NCBI GenBank assembly: GCA_009692185.1
Contig: SHZT01000014.1
Span: 1 to 64,000 of the forward strand
Direction: 5' to 3'
Source of the DNA: Gemmatimonadota bacterium
GTDB taxonomy: Bacteria > Gemmatimonadota > Gemmatimonadetes > Gemmatimonadales > GWC2-71-9
Length of the DNA stretch: 64,000 nucleotides
Position numbers and translations under genes: made by a program. Shown here in pieces: positions 26,215 to 34,611 of the stretch. Within the stretch, counting starts at the first letter, position 1. Every line of letters begins with the position of its first letter. Under the pieces are notes generated by a model that was not told where the DNA came from, made no database searches, and worked only from the letters and a program-made list of their open reading frames with translations.

Positions 26215-27674
26215 AGCTTTCCTCGATCGTCGGCGCAATGGAGCGTCGCGGCCTGCTCGTCAGCAAACCGGCCGCGTTGCCGGACATTACCGGCATAACC
26301 GAAGACTCGCGCCGCGTCATGCCGGGCATGCTCTTCTGCGCCATCGAAGGGAGCGTGCAGGATGGGCACGGGCACTTGGCCGACGCGCTCGCCCGTGGCG
26401 CGGCCGCGGCGCTGGTTACCCGCCCGGCCGACCTGTCGATCCCGCAGGTGGTCGTGAACGACAGCCGGCGGGCCGTGGCCATCGCCGCGGCGGAGTGGTA
26501 TGGGAACCCGGCCGCCGAAATGACCGTGGTCGGCGTGACCGGCACGAGCGGCAAGTCCACCACCGTCGCCCTGATTCGCCACGTGCTCAATGAACGCGAC
26601 GACGTGGCGGCGATCGGCACGCTCGGCGCATTCGATGGGCGAGGCGCCGAGCTTCCCGAGGGTAGCGGGTTGACCACACCGAGCCCCGTGGAAATCCAGG
26701 CGACGCTGGCCGAACTCAAGCGCCGAGGTACGCACGCTGTTGCGCTCGAGGCCTCCTCCCACGCGCTGGATCAACGCCGCCTCGCGGGTATCGGGTTTTC
26801 TGCCGGAGTCTTCACCAACCTGAGCCACGAGCACCTCGACTATCACGCCGACCTCTCATCCTATCTCGGAGCCAAGCTCCGGCTCGCCGAGTTGATCGTG
26901 GACGGCGGCGTCACGGTGGTAAACGGGGACGACCGCGCGTGGCGGGCGCTTGCGCCCGCCGCATGGCTGCGGCGGGTCGAATACGGAGAATCCGCCGAGG
27001 CGCAGGTCCGGGTCTCGGATATCCAGCTCAGCGCGAACGGCAGCACGTTCCGCATCTCCGCCGGCGGCGAATCGGTTCCCGTCGCGTTGCCGCTGATCGG
27101 GGAGTTCAACGTGAGCAACGCGCTGGCTGCCGCGGCGACCGCGATCGGCCTCGGCCGGAAGCTCCGGGGCATCGCGGCCCGCCTGGGGAGCGCGCCGCAG
27201 GTCCCGGGCCGCATGGAACGGATCGTGGGCGAGCCGTTCACGGTCATCCGGGACTATTCGCACAAGCCCGACGCCCTCCAGCGCGCGCTCAAGGCCGTCC
27301 AGCCACTCACCGCCGGCCGGGTCATCGTGGTGTTCGGCGCCGGCGGCGACCGGGACCGGACCAAGCGTCCCGTCATGGGGAAGATCGCGGCGAAGGGCGC
27401 CGACGTGGCCATCGTCACGTCGGACAACCCGCGCACGGAGGACCCCGAGCGAATCATCGACGAGATCGAGGAGGGCATGGACGGTATAGCGCATGTGCGG
27501 CTGGTGGACCGCCGCGAGGCGATTCACCGGGCCCTCGCCATGGCGCGCCCGGGCGACTGCGTGATGCTGGCGGGCAAAGGCCACGAGACCTACCAGGTAA
27601 TAGGCACGGAGAAGGTTCCATTCGACGAACGGGCCATCGTCCTCGAGGCCCTGGACCGGATGCGGGCGGCGTGA
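26211..27674 (+). CDS. murE: UDP-MurNAc-tripeptide synthetase
   Basis: Adds the third amino acid to UDP-MurNAc-L-Ala-D-Glu. P-loop TGTSGKSTT, then HEHLDYH in the central domain. The substrate signature DNPR (405-408, in SDNPRTEDP) is that of meso-diaminopimelate enzymes. A DAP-type peptidoglycan is therefore expected. It overlaps ftsI and murF by 4 bases each. Confidence 0.96.
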   Translation: MKLSSIVGAMERRGLLVSKPAALPDITGITEDSRRVMPGMLFCAIEGSVQDGHGHLADALARGAAAALVTRPADLSIPQVVVNDSRRAVAIAAAEWYGNPAAEMTVVGVTGTSGKSTTVALIRHVLNERDDVAAIGTLGAFDGRGAELPEGSGLTTPSPVEIQATLAELKRRGTHAVALEASSHALDQRRLAGIGFSAGVFTNLSHEHLDYHADLSSYLGAKLRLAELIVDGGVTVVNGDDRAWRALAPAAWLRRVEYGESAEAQVRVSDIQLSANGSTFRISAGGESVPVALPLIGEFNVSNALAAAATAIGLGRKLRGIAARLGSAPQVPGRMERIVGEPFTVIRDYSHKPDALQRALKAVQPLTAGRVIVVFGAGGDRDRTKRPVMGKIAAKGADVAIVTSDNPRTEDPERIIDEIEEGMDGIAHVRLVDRREAIHRALAMARPGDCVMLAGKGHETYQVIGTEKVPFDERAIVLEALDRMRAA

Positions 27675-29023
27675 TCACCTGGACCGCCGCGCGGGTTCTC
27701 CGCGCATTGGGCCAGGACGCCGTGGAGGGGGCGGGCCTCGAGTTCTCCTCGATCAGCACCGACACGCGAACCCTCGCGCCGGGCGCGTTGTTCGTTGCGC
27801 TCGCGGGAGACCGGTTCGACGCGCACGCCTTCCTCGCCCAGGCCGCAAAGGCCGGGGCCCGGGGCGCCATCGTGCGCCGGGGCACCGAGCCGGTCACCGG
27901 CCTGGCCCTGTTCGAGGTGCCGGACACACTTGAAGCCCTCGGCCAGCTGGCCCGCGCGCGGCGCGACGAGATCACCGGGCCGGTCGTTGCGATCACGGGC
28001 ACCAACGGGAAGACGTCCACCAAGGAGCTGATCGCGGCCGCCCTGGGCACCCGCTACCGGGTGCATGCGACCAGCGGGAACCTCAACAATCTGGTGGGCG
28101 TCCCGCTCACGATCCTCGGCGCGCCGGACGACGCCGAAGCGCTGGTCATCGAGGCAGGCGCAAGCGTCCCCGGGGAGATCGCCCGCCTTCGCGCGATCAT
28201 CGAGCCCACCGTGGGCGTGATTACCAACGTGGCGGCGGGGCATCTTGAGGGGTTCGGCACGATTGACGGCGTGCTGGCGGAAAAAACCGCGCTGGTGACG
28301 GACGTCCCGCTGGCCATCGTGGGGATCGAGCCGCCCGCGCTCGCGCCGGCCGCCGGCAAGGCCGCGCGGCGGGTGATCACCGTGGGGCTCAGGGCCGGCG
28401 CCGACGTGCGCCCGGACCGCTGGACGCTGGACCCCGGGGGCCGGGCCACGATCGTCTTCCGGAACCAGGAGATTCAGTTGCCCCTGGTGGGCGCGCACCA
28501 GGCGACGAACGCCGTCTTCGCGCTCGCCCTTGCGGCGGAACTCCGGCTCGAGCTGCCCGCGGTGGCCAAGGCATTGGGCGAGGTCACGTTGCCGCCCGGC
28601 CGGGGTGAGGTCTTGCACTCGGGACGGGTCACGGTCATCAATGATGCCTACAATGCGAACCCCGGGTCCCTTGCCGCCGCGCTCGATGCGGTCCACGCGA
28701 TGCGCGCCGGGCGGCGGCTGGTCATCGTGGTGGGGAGCATGCTGGAACTGGGCGCCGAGTCGCGCCAGTGGCACGAACGCATGGCCAAGGCCATCCTCGA
28801 CGTTGACCCCGCCCTGGTCGGGGCGGTCGGTGACTTCGTCCCCGCGCTCCAGGCGAGGGGCACCGAACTGGGCGACCGACTGGTCGTGGCGGACACGCCG
28901 GAGGCCCTGGGCAAGAAGCTCGCGAGCCGGCTGGGCGCGGGCGGTGAAGAATTGATTCTCCTCAAGGCGTCGCGGGGCGTGGCTCTCGAGCGCGCTCTTC
29001 CCCATCTCCTCAACCGTTCCTGA
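27671..29023 (+). CDS. murF: UDP-MurNAc-pentapeptide synthetase
   Basis: Ligates D-Ala-D-Ala to the UDP-MurNAc-tripeptide. The ATP site is ITGTNGKTSTKEL; the central domain contains GHLEGFGTIDGV, and NDAYNANPGS is the C-terminal family signature. GTG 27671 overlaps the murE stop (GTGA). Length 450 is standard. mraY follows 6 bases after the stop. ddl, which supplies the dipeptide, is not in this cluster. Confidence 0.96.
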   Translation: MITWTAARVLRALGQDAVEGAGLEFSSISTDTRTLAPGALFVALAGDRFDAHAFLAQAAKAGARGAIVRRGTEPVTGLALFEVPDTLEALGQLARARRDEITGPVVAITGTNGKTSTKELIAAALGTRYRVHATSGNLNNLVGVPLTILGAPDDAEALVIEAGASVPGEIARLRAIIEPTVGVITNVAAGHLEGFGTIDGVLAEKTALVTDVPLAIVGIEPPALAPAAGKAARRVITVGLRAGADVRPDRWTLDPGGRATIVFRNQEIQLPLVGAHQATNAVFALALAAELRLELPAVAKALGEVTLPPGRGEVLHSGRVTVINDAYNANPGSLAAALDAVHAMRAGRRLVIVVGSMLELGAESRQWHERMAKAILDVDPALVGAVGDFVPALQARGTELGDRLVVADTPEALGKKLASRLGAGGEELILLKASRGVALERALPHLLNRS

Positions 29024-29029
29024 GACGCC

Positions 29030-30154
29030 GTGCTCTATGACTGGCTGACGCCGCTGGCGGTCGACTACGGGGTGTTCAATCTCTTCACGTACATCACGTT
29101 CCGCGTGGCGGGCGCCACCGTGACCGCCATGTTCATCGCGTTCTGGATCGGGCCGGCCGTGATCCGGTACCTGCGGCGCTACAACGTGGGGCAGGTGATC
29201 CGCTCCGACGGGCCGACGTCGCACCAGGCTAAAGAGGGAACGCCTACGATGGGCGGCGTGATCATCTTGATCAGCACGATCGTGCCGACGCTGCTCTGGG
29301 CACGGTTCGACAACCAGCGCTACGTCCTCATCGCGCTGGTGGCGACCCTGTGGATGGGCGCCATCGGGTTCATCGACGACTATCTCAAGTTCATCGAGAA
29401 GAAGCCGCGCGGACTCGTCGCGCGGTACAAGCTGATCGGTCAGGTGACGTTCGGCCTGGCGCTGGGGATCTACCTCGTGCTCCACCCCCTCGCGACCAAT
29501 CTTCCGACGACCGCTATCACGCTCCCGTTCTTCAAGTACGCGATGATCGTCCTGCCGCCGGTCATTTACGTCGCGTTCGTGGCCTTCGTGACGACCGCAT
29601 TCGGGAACGCGGTGAACCTCACCGACGGCCTGGACGGGCTGGCGACCGGGCTCACGATCATTGCCGCCGGGGCCTTCACCATATTCGCCTATCTCTTCGG
29701 CCGCGTGGATGCGGCGCAGTACCTGCTGGTCCCGTATCTGCGCGGGGCGGGGGAGCTCTCGGTGTTCTGCGCGGCGCTCATGGGCGCGGGGGTGGGGTTC
29801 CTCTGGTTCAACGCCCACCCGGCGCAGGTGTTCATGGGGGACACGGGCAGCATTGCCATCGGCGGCGCGTTGGGCACCGTGGCCATCATGCTCAAGTCGG
29901 AGTTCCTGCTGGTGATCGTCGGCGGCGTGTTCGTCGCGGAAACCGCTTCGGTCCTCATTCAGACGGTCGTGTTCCGGTGGTACCGGCGGACCCGCGGCCG
30001 CGAGTACGCCGAGCAGCATCGCGTGTTCCGGATGGCGCCGCTGCATCATCATTTCGAGAAGATCGGCTGGGCGGAAACCCGGGTCGTCACCCGGTTCTGG
30101 ATTGTCGGATTCCTCTGCGCGCTGGCCGCACTCGCGACGCTCAAGATCCGGTGA
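29030..30154 (+). CDS. mraY: Phospho-MurNAc-pentapeptide translocase
   Basis: Integral membrane enzyme that transfers phospho-MurNAc-pentapeptide to undecaprenyl phosphate, giving lipid I. About ten hydrophobic segments are seen. Family motifs include GTPTMGG, FIDDYLK, NLTDGLDGLA, and MGDTGS, which supply catalytic and Mg-binding Asp residues. HHHFE near the C-terminus is the usual ending signature. GTG start at 29030; it overlaps murD by 4 bases. Confidence 0.96.
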   Translation: MLYDWLTPLAVDYGVFNLFTYITFRVAGATVTAMFIAFWIGPAVIRYLRRYNVGQVIRSDGPTSHQAKEGTPTMGGVIILISTIVPTLLWARFDNQRYVLIALVATLWMGAIGFIDDYLKFIEKKPRGLVARYKLIGQVTFGLALGIYLVLHPLATNLPTTAITLPFFKYAMIVLPPVIYVAFVAFVTTAFGNAVNLTDGLDGLATGLTIIAAGAFTIFAYLFGRVDAAQYLLVPYLRGAGELSVFCAALMGAGVGFLWFNAHPAQVFMGDTGSIAIGGALGTVAIMLKSEFLLVIVGGVFVAETASVLIQTVVFRWYRRTRGREYAEQHRVFRMAPLHHHFEKIGWAETRVVTRFWIVGFLCALAALATLKIR

Positions 30155-31497
30155 TTCCGGACGCCTGGCGCTCCGGCGAAGTGGCGGTCATCGGCCTCGC
30201 GAGGAGCGGCGCCGCCGTCACGGCGTGGCTCCGGCGGAACGGGATCGCGGTGTACGCGTCCGACGCCGCGGATTCTCGCGAGCTGACACAGACTGCGACG
30301 GCGCTTCGAGCGGCGGGGGCCGCGGTCGAGCTTGGCCGTCATGACCTGGACCGGATCCGCCGCTCGGCGGCGGTGGTCGTGTCTCCCGGCGTCCCGCCCG
30401 ACGCGGCGCCGATCTCGGCGGCCCGGGCCGCCGGCCGCGACATCATCGCCGAAATCGACGTGGCGGCTCGCGCCCTTTCCGGCACACGGGTCATTGCCAT
30501 CACGGGAACCAACGGCAAGACCACCACGACCGCCCTCATTGCCCACGTGCTCAAGGGCGCCGGCGTTCGCGCCGAGGCGGGCGGCAACATCGGGCGGCCG
30601 TTCATTGAGTTGGTCGAGATCTCGCCGCCGCTCGCCTGGGCGGTTGTCGAGGTCTCGTCGTTTCAACTCCACGACGCGCCGAGCCTTGCTCCCGCCGTCG
30701 GCGTGCTGACCAACCTGTCGCCGAATCACCTGGACCGGTACCCGTCCGTGGACGAGTACTACGGCGACAAGCGCCTGCTTTTCCGCAACGCGACACCGGA
30801 CTCGCTCTGGATACTGAACGGTGACGACCCCGCCGCGTTGAACCTCGCGAACGGCGTGCCGGGCACCCAGCGCCGGTTTCGGTCGCAGGGCACCGCCGAT
30901 GCGTACTACGACCGCGCCAACGCCAGGCTCATGCTCGAAGGGGCCCCGCTGATGGAACGGCGCGCCCTGCCGCTCCTCGGGGACCACAACGTGGAGAATG
31001 CGCTTGCCGCGGCGCTGGCCTCCCGCGCCGCGGGGGCGGCGCCGGCGGCGATTGCCATGGGGCTTGCCTCGTTTCGCGCGTTGCCCCACCGGCTCGAGCC
31101 GGTGCGCGACGCCGGTGGCATCCTCTGGGTCAATGATTCCAAGGCCACGAGCGTGGCCGCGACCCTCGTAGGCATGCGCGCGATGGACCGCCCGTTCATC
31201 TGGCTCGCGGGCGGCAGGCACAAGGGCGAGCCCTACACGGCGCTCCACCCGTTCCTGAAGCGTGCGCGGCGGGCCATCCTGTTCGGAGAGGCTGCTCCCA
31301 TTATCTCCAGTGACATAGACGGGCGCGTGGCCGTGGAGACTGTCGCGTCGCTCGAGTCCGCGGTTGAACGCGCGCGGGCGCTCGCCCAGCCGGGTGACGC
31401 CGTGCTATTGTCGCCGGCCTGTTCGTCGTACGACCAGTTCAACAACTACGAGGAGCGGGGCGACCTGTTCCGGCGCCTGGTGGGAGCGCCCACGTGA
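30151..31497 (+). CDS. murD: UDP-MurNAc-L-Ala:D-Glu ligase
   Basis: Adds D-glutamate to UDP-MurNAc-L-Ala. N-terminal UDP-binding start VAVIGLARSG, ATP loop ITGTNGKTTTT, SPNHLDRYPS, then NDSKATS in the C-terminal domain. GTG 30151 overlaps the mraY stop and its own stop overlaps ftsW (GTGA). 448 residues, as expected. Confidence 0.96.
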   Translation: MIPDAWRSGEVAVIGLARSGAAVTAWLRRNGIAVYASDAADSRELTQTATALRAAGAAVELGRHDLDRIRRSAAVVVSPGVPPDAAPISAARAAGRDIIAEIDVAARALSGTRVIAITGTNGKTTTTALIAHVLKGAGVRAEAGGNIGRPFIELVEISPPLAWAVVEVSSFQLHDAPSLAPAVGVLTNLSPNHLDRYPSVDEYYGDKRLLFRNATPDSLWILNGDDPAALNLANGVPGTQRRFRSQGTADAYYDRANARLMLEGAPLMERRALPLLGDHNVENALAAALASRAAGAAPAAIAMGLASFRALPHRLEPVRDAGGILWVNDSKATSVAATLVGMRAMDRPFIWLAGGRHKGEPYTALHPFLKRARRAILFGEAAPIISSDIDGRVAVETVASLESAVERARALAQPGDAVLLSPACSSYDQFNNYEERGDLFRRLVGAPT

Positions 31498-32642
31498 GCG
31501 GCCCGGCGCCCGGCGAGCCGGCGCTGTGGGAGGCCCGCCTCGTGGGGGTGGTGGCGGCGGCGCTCTCGGTGTTCGGGATCGCGGCGGTGTACGGCGCCTC
31601 GTCCATCGCCGCGGTGCAAGCGGGGCACTCGGGCTACACCTTTGCCCTGAGGCAGCTGGGCGGCGTGATCGTCGGCCTTATCCTGCTCATCGTCGTGGCC
31701 CGGGTGGACTACCACATCTGGCAGCGCTTCGCCTGGCCCCTGCTGGGTATCTCGGTCCTGCTGGTGCTCATCCCCGTGCTTCCGGGCATGGGCGGCCTCG
31801 CGCCGCAGATCAATGGTTCCCGCCGCTGGATCAACCTCGGGTTTGCCACGATTCAGCCGTCTGAAATCGCCAAGTTCACGGTGGTGGTGTGGACGGCGAT
31901 GCTCGCGACCAAGAAGGGCGACACGATCCGGGAGTTCAAGCGCGGCGTGCTGCCGTTCCTGGTCGCGCTGGCGCCGCTGGCGCTGCTGATCCTCATCGAA
32001 CCGGACTTTTCGACCGCCGCGCTGCTGTTCCTCCTGGCCGGCATCGTGCTGTTCACGGCCGGCGCCCGCATCGGGCACTTTCTCCTGCTCGGCATCATCG
32101 CGGTGCCGCTCGGGTGGCGGGAAATGGTGAGCGCGCAGTATCGGCTCGCGCGCGTGCTCACGTTCCTTTCGCCCGGGGCGGACCTGTCCGAGGCCAACTG
32201 GCAGATCACCCAGTCCATGATCGGCATCGGTGCGGGTGGGCTGTTCGGCGTCGGCTTTGGGCAGGGCCTGCAGAAGCTAGGCTACCTGCCGTATGCCTAT
32301 TCGGACTTCCTCTTCAGCACCATCGGCGAGGAGTGGGGTTTCATCGGCACGGCGACCATCATCCTGCTGTTCGCGATGTACGTGGGTATCGGGTTTCGTA
32401 TCGCGCGCACCGCGCCGGACAAGTTCGGCATGCTGCTCGCCACCGGGCTCACGGCGCTGATTGGCGTGACCGCCTTCATTCACATTGCTGTCACGCTCGC
32501 CATTGTGCCGACCACCGGCCTCACGCTCCCGTTCATGTCCTACGGGCGCTCCAGCCTCCTCATTTCGCTCCTGGCCACCGGTGTCATCATCAACATCGGC
32601 GCGCAACGGGCGGGCGGGCGGGCAAGGGAAGGGGACCGGTGA
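31494..32642 (+). CDS. ftsW: SEDS-family septal glycosyltransferase FtsW
   Basis: Polymerises lipid II at the septum together with the FtsI-type protein encoded at 24202. About ten transmembrane segments; motifs include NGSRRWINLG, the SEDS Asp in IEPDFST, and PFMSYGRSSLL near the C-terminus. GTG start at 31494. The adjacency murD-ftsW-murG fixes the FtsW rather than RodA assignment. The end overlaps the murG start. Confidence 0.94.
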   Translation: MSGPAPGEPALWEARLVGVVAAALSVFGIAAVYGASSIAAVQAGHSGYTFALRQLGGVIVGLILLIVVARVDYHIWQRFAWPLLGISVLLVLIPVLPGMGGLAPQINGSRRWINLGFATIQPSEIAKFTVVVWTAMLATKKGDTIREFKRGVLPFLVALAPLALLILIEPDFSTAALLFLLAGIVLFTAGARIGHFLLLGIIAVPLGWREMVSAQYRLARVLTFLSPGADLSEANWQITQSMIGIGAGGLFGVGFGQGLQKLGYLPYAYSDFLFSTIGEEWGFIGTATIILLFAMYVGIGFRIARTAPDKFGMLLATGLTALIGVTAFIHIAVTLAIVPTTGLTLPFMSYGRSSLLISLLATGVIINIGAQRAGGRAREGDR

Positions 32643-33730
32643 AGGTCCTCATCGCGGGCGGCGGCACCGGGGGCCATCTCATGCCCGGCTTCGCGCTCGC
32701 CGCCGCGCTCAAGGCCGCGCGACCCGACATCGAGCCGGTCATGGTCGGTGCCCGGCGGGGAGTGGACGCCACGCTCCTCCCAACGCGTCCCTGGCGACAC
32801 TACCTGCTCTCGATGGAGCCGGTGTACCGCGGGGCCTGGTGGCGGAATGTCCGCTGGCCGCTCATTGCCTGGAAACTCAGGCGCGAGTGCCGCGACGTGC
32901 TGGACCGCGAGCAGCCGGCGCTCGTGGTCGGGACCGGCGGGTATGTCTCGGGGCCGATCCTGTTTGCAGCGCACCGGAGCGGAATCCCCGTGGCGATCCA
33001 GGAACAGAACGCCTACCCCGGTTTCGCGACCCGGCTCCTGGCGCGCATCGCGCAGCAGGTCCACTTGGGGTTCCCCGAGGCCGAGCGGCATTTGAAACCC
33101 GCACGGGGCGCTGCCGTGTTCGCGCTGGGAAACCCGATCGTGCCGCCGCCGACCGACCCTGGTTTCCGGGCACGGGCGCGCGCTTCACTCGGGATACCCG
33201 CCGACGCCCGGGTCCTGCTCGTGACGGGCGGCAGCCAGGGCGCGCGGGCCATCAACGACGCTGTTGCGGGCGCGTTCGCTGAACGCTTGCTGGAAGATGT
33301 GTACTTGCTCTGGAGCACCGGGGCAGGGACGTATGATGACTTCCGCCGGCTCGATGCACCGCCTCGGCGCCAGGTCCGGGCGTTCTGGGATCCGATCGCG
33401 GATGCCTATGCCTTGGCCGACATCGTGGTGGCTCGCGCCGGGGCCATGACAACGGCGGAAATCTGTGCCTATGGGCTGCCGAGCATTCTCGTGCCGCTCC
33501 CTACGGCGGCGGCCGGCCACCAAACGCAGAACGCCGAGGCGCTGGAGAAAGCGGGTGTCGCGATCCATCTGCCCGAGTCCGCGCTCAACCCCGAGGCGCT
33601 GGCGCGCGAAGTTCGCGGCATGCTCGACCAGCCGGCCCGGCGAGCGACCATGGCGGAGGCTGCTGCAGGGCGTGGCCGGCCGGATGCGGCGCAGAAGATT
33701 GTAGAGGAGCTGCTGAAGCTGGCGAAGTAG
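32639..33730 (+). CDS. murG: UDP-GlcNAc:lipid I GlcNAc transferase
   Basis: Converts lipid I to lipid II at the inner face of the membrane. GT-B fold with N-terminal GGGTGGHLMPG, TGGYVSGP, EQNAYPG and C-terminal GGSQGARAIN, then RAGAMTTAEI. GTG 32639 overlaps the ftsW stop. It is the last gene before the toxin-antitoxin insertion: the stop at 33730 directly abuts the stop of the PIN toxin gene at 33731 on the opposite strand. Confidence 0.95.
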   Translation: MKVLIAGGGTGGHLMPGFALAAALKAARPDIEPVMVGARRGVDATLLPTRPWRHYLLSMEPVYRGAWWRNVRWPLIAWKLRRECRDVLDREQPALVVGTGGYVSGPILFAAHRSGIPVAIQEQNAYPGFATRLLARIAQQVHLGFPEAERHLKPARGAAVFALGNPIVPPPTDPGFRARARASLGIPADARVLLVTGGSQGARAINDAVAGAFAERLLEDVYLLWSTGAGTYDDFRRLDAPPRRQVRAFWDPIADAYALADIVVARAGAMTTAEICAYGLPSILVPLPTAAAGHQTQNAEALEKAGVAIHLPESALNPEALAREVRGMLDQPARRATMAEAAAGRGRPDAAQKIVEELLKLAK

Positions 33731-34162
33731 CTAGGCGGGCGGTGGCGTGGCGAGCTGCTCGAGAAACACTTCTGGCGTTACGATCCGCACCCGGTCGAAT
33801 TCGTACATCGCGAGAAACCCCGGCTCATCCGTCACGACGAACGTGGCCAACCCTTCCCGGGCGGCGGCCAGGTACTTGTCGTCCCCCGGGTTCTTGGCGA
33901 CGCCGGGGGGCAAGCGGTCGTCCACGATGTGCGTGAGGGCCAGCACGTCCTCGAACCAGAGATCCGGCGACAGGTTCCCCCGCACCCGCTTCCGCAGCTT
34001 GGGATAGGTCAGCACCTGCATCACTTCTTCCACGATTGCCGGCGTGATCACCACTTCAAAAGACGCGTCACGAAGGAACCGCGCCAGGAGTTGCCCGGAC
34101 GGTCCCTGCGGCTGCAGCACCGCGCTCGCGAACACGTTGGGATCGAAGACGGCGCGCAGCAC
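33731..34162 (-). CDS. PIN-domain ribonuclease toxin inside the cell-wall cluster
   Basis: 143 residues with MLRAVFDPNVFASAVL as first PIN strand (D7), E residues in TPAIVEEVMQVLTYPKL, and the GDDKYLAAAR and FVVTDEPGFLAM acidic motifs. It fits the family annotated as putative toxin component, PIN family. It is transcribed against murG and murC, ends exactly at the murG stop, and is preceded by its Phd-type antitoxin with 3 bases between. All acidic catalytic positions seem intact, so an active RNase is likely. Confidence 0.88.
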   Translation of the reverse strand: MLRAVFDPNVFASAVLQPQGPSGQLLARFLRDASFEVVITPAIVEEVMQVLTYPKLRKRVRGNLSPDLWFEDVLALTHIVDDRLPPGVAKNPGDDKYLAAAREGLATFVVTDEPGFLAMYEFDRVRIVTPEVFLEQLATPPPA

Positions 34163-34165
34163 GGG

Positions 34166-34462
34166 CTACTTGAGCTGGCGGAGGGGCTTCTTGGCGGTCT
34201 GCTGGCGAGCGACGTGTTGCGCTTCGAGCGCGATATCCGTCGCCTCGTCCTGGGTGAGGGGCGTGTCCTTCTGCGCCTCGAGGAAATCCAGCGCGTGCCG
34301 GCGGGCGAACGAGCGCATCTGCTCCAACCGCTCCACCGGGACCAGGGCAGCAAGAGGCTGGCCCTTCCGCTCGATGATGAACTCATCGTGGCGCAGGGCG
34401 ACCCGGTTCAGCAGGTCTCCGATCCTCTGCCGGACATGGGCAGTGGAAATGATCTCTGGCAT
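34166..34462 (-). CDS. Phd/YefM-type antitoxin inside the cell-wall cluster
   Basis: 98 residues from ATG 34462: PEIISTAHVRQRIGDLLNRV, then FIIERKGQPLAALVPVERLE, the Phd/YefM fold. The C-terminal half is basic and Gln/Ala-rich, without the usual acidic character. ATG 34462 is chosen because the in-frame upstream ATG (34510) would translate across the perfect palindrome at 34473-34493. It forms a pair with the PIN toxin gene. Confidence 0.87.
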   Translation of the reverse strand: MPEIISTAHVRQRIGDLLNRVALRHDEFIIERKGQPLAALVPVERLEQMRSFARRHALDFLEAQKDTPLTQDEATDIALEAQHVARQQTAKKPLRQLK

Positions 34463-34472
34463 CTTTGGCCTA

Positions 34473-34493
34473 TAGCAACTATAATAGTTGCTA
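34473..34493 (-). promoter_or_regulatory. Operator palindrome of the inserted toxin-antitoxin pair
   Basis: TAGCAACTA (34473-34481) and TAGTTGCTA (34485-34493) are a perfect 9-bp inverted repeat around TAA, 10 bases upstream of the antitoxin ATG. TATAAT-like words in it (CTATAAT on +) could serve as -10. Autorepression by the Phd-type protein is expected. Confidence 0.65.
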
Positions 34494-34568
34494 GTGATGT
34501 AGCAACGCAAGCATTTGGGTCAGTTGCTGGGGTTACTACACCCCTGGAAGTGACCTAAGCGCAAGGGC

Positions 34569-34597
34569 TTTCGTGACTTCTAAGTGAGGCATATATT
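34569..34597 (+). promoter_or_regulatory. Possible promoter for murC and downstream genes
   Basis: TATATT at 34592-34597 lies 14 bases upstream of the murC start, with TTTCGT 17 bases further upstream as a weak -35. Because the toxin-antitoxin pair on the other strand separates murC from murG, a local promoter is needed unless read-through occurs. Confidence 0.35.
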
Positions 34598-34611
34598 TCC
34601 TGTCCAGCCAA

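Noticed and set aside
27590-30052. 820-codon open frame antisense to murE-murF-mraY
   Set aside because: Spans three certain genes on the other strand, no recognisable motif, typical high-GC shadow.
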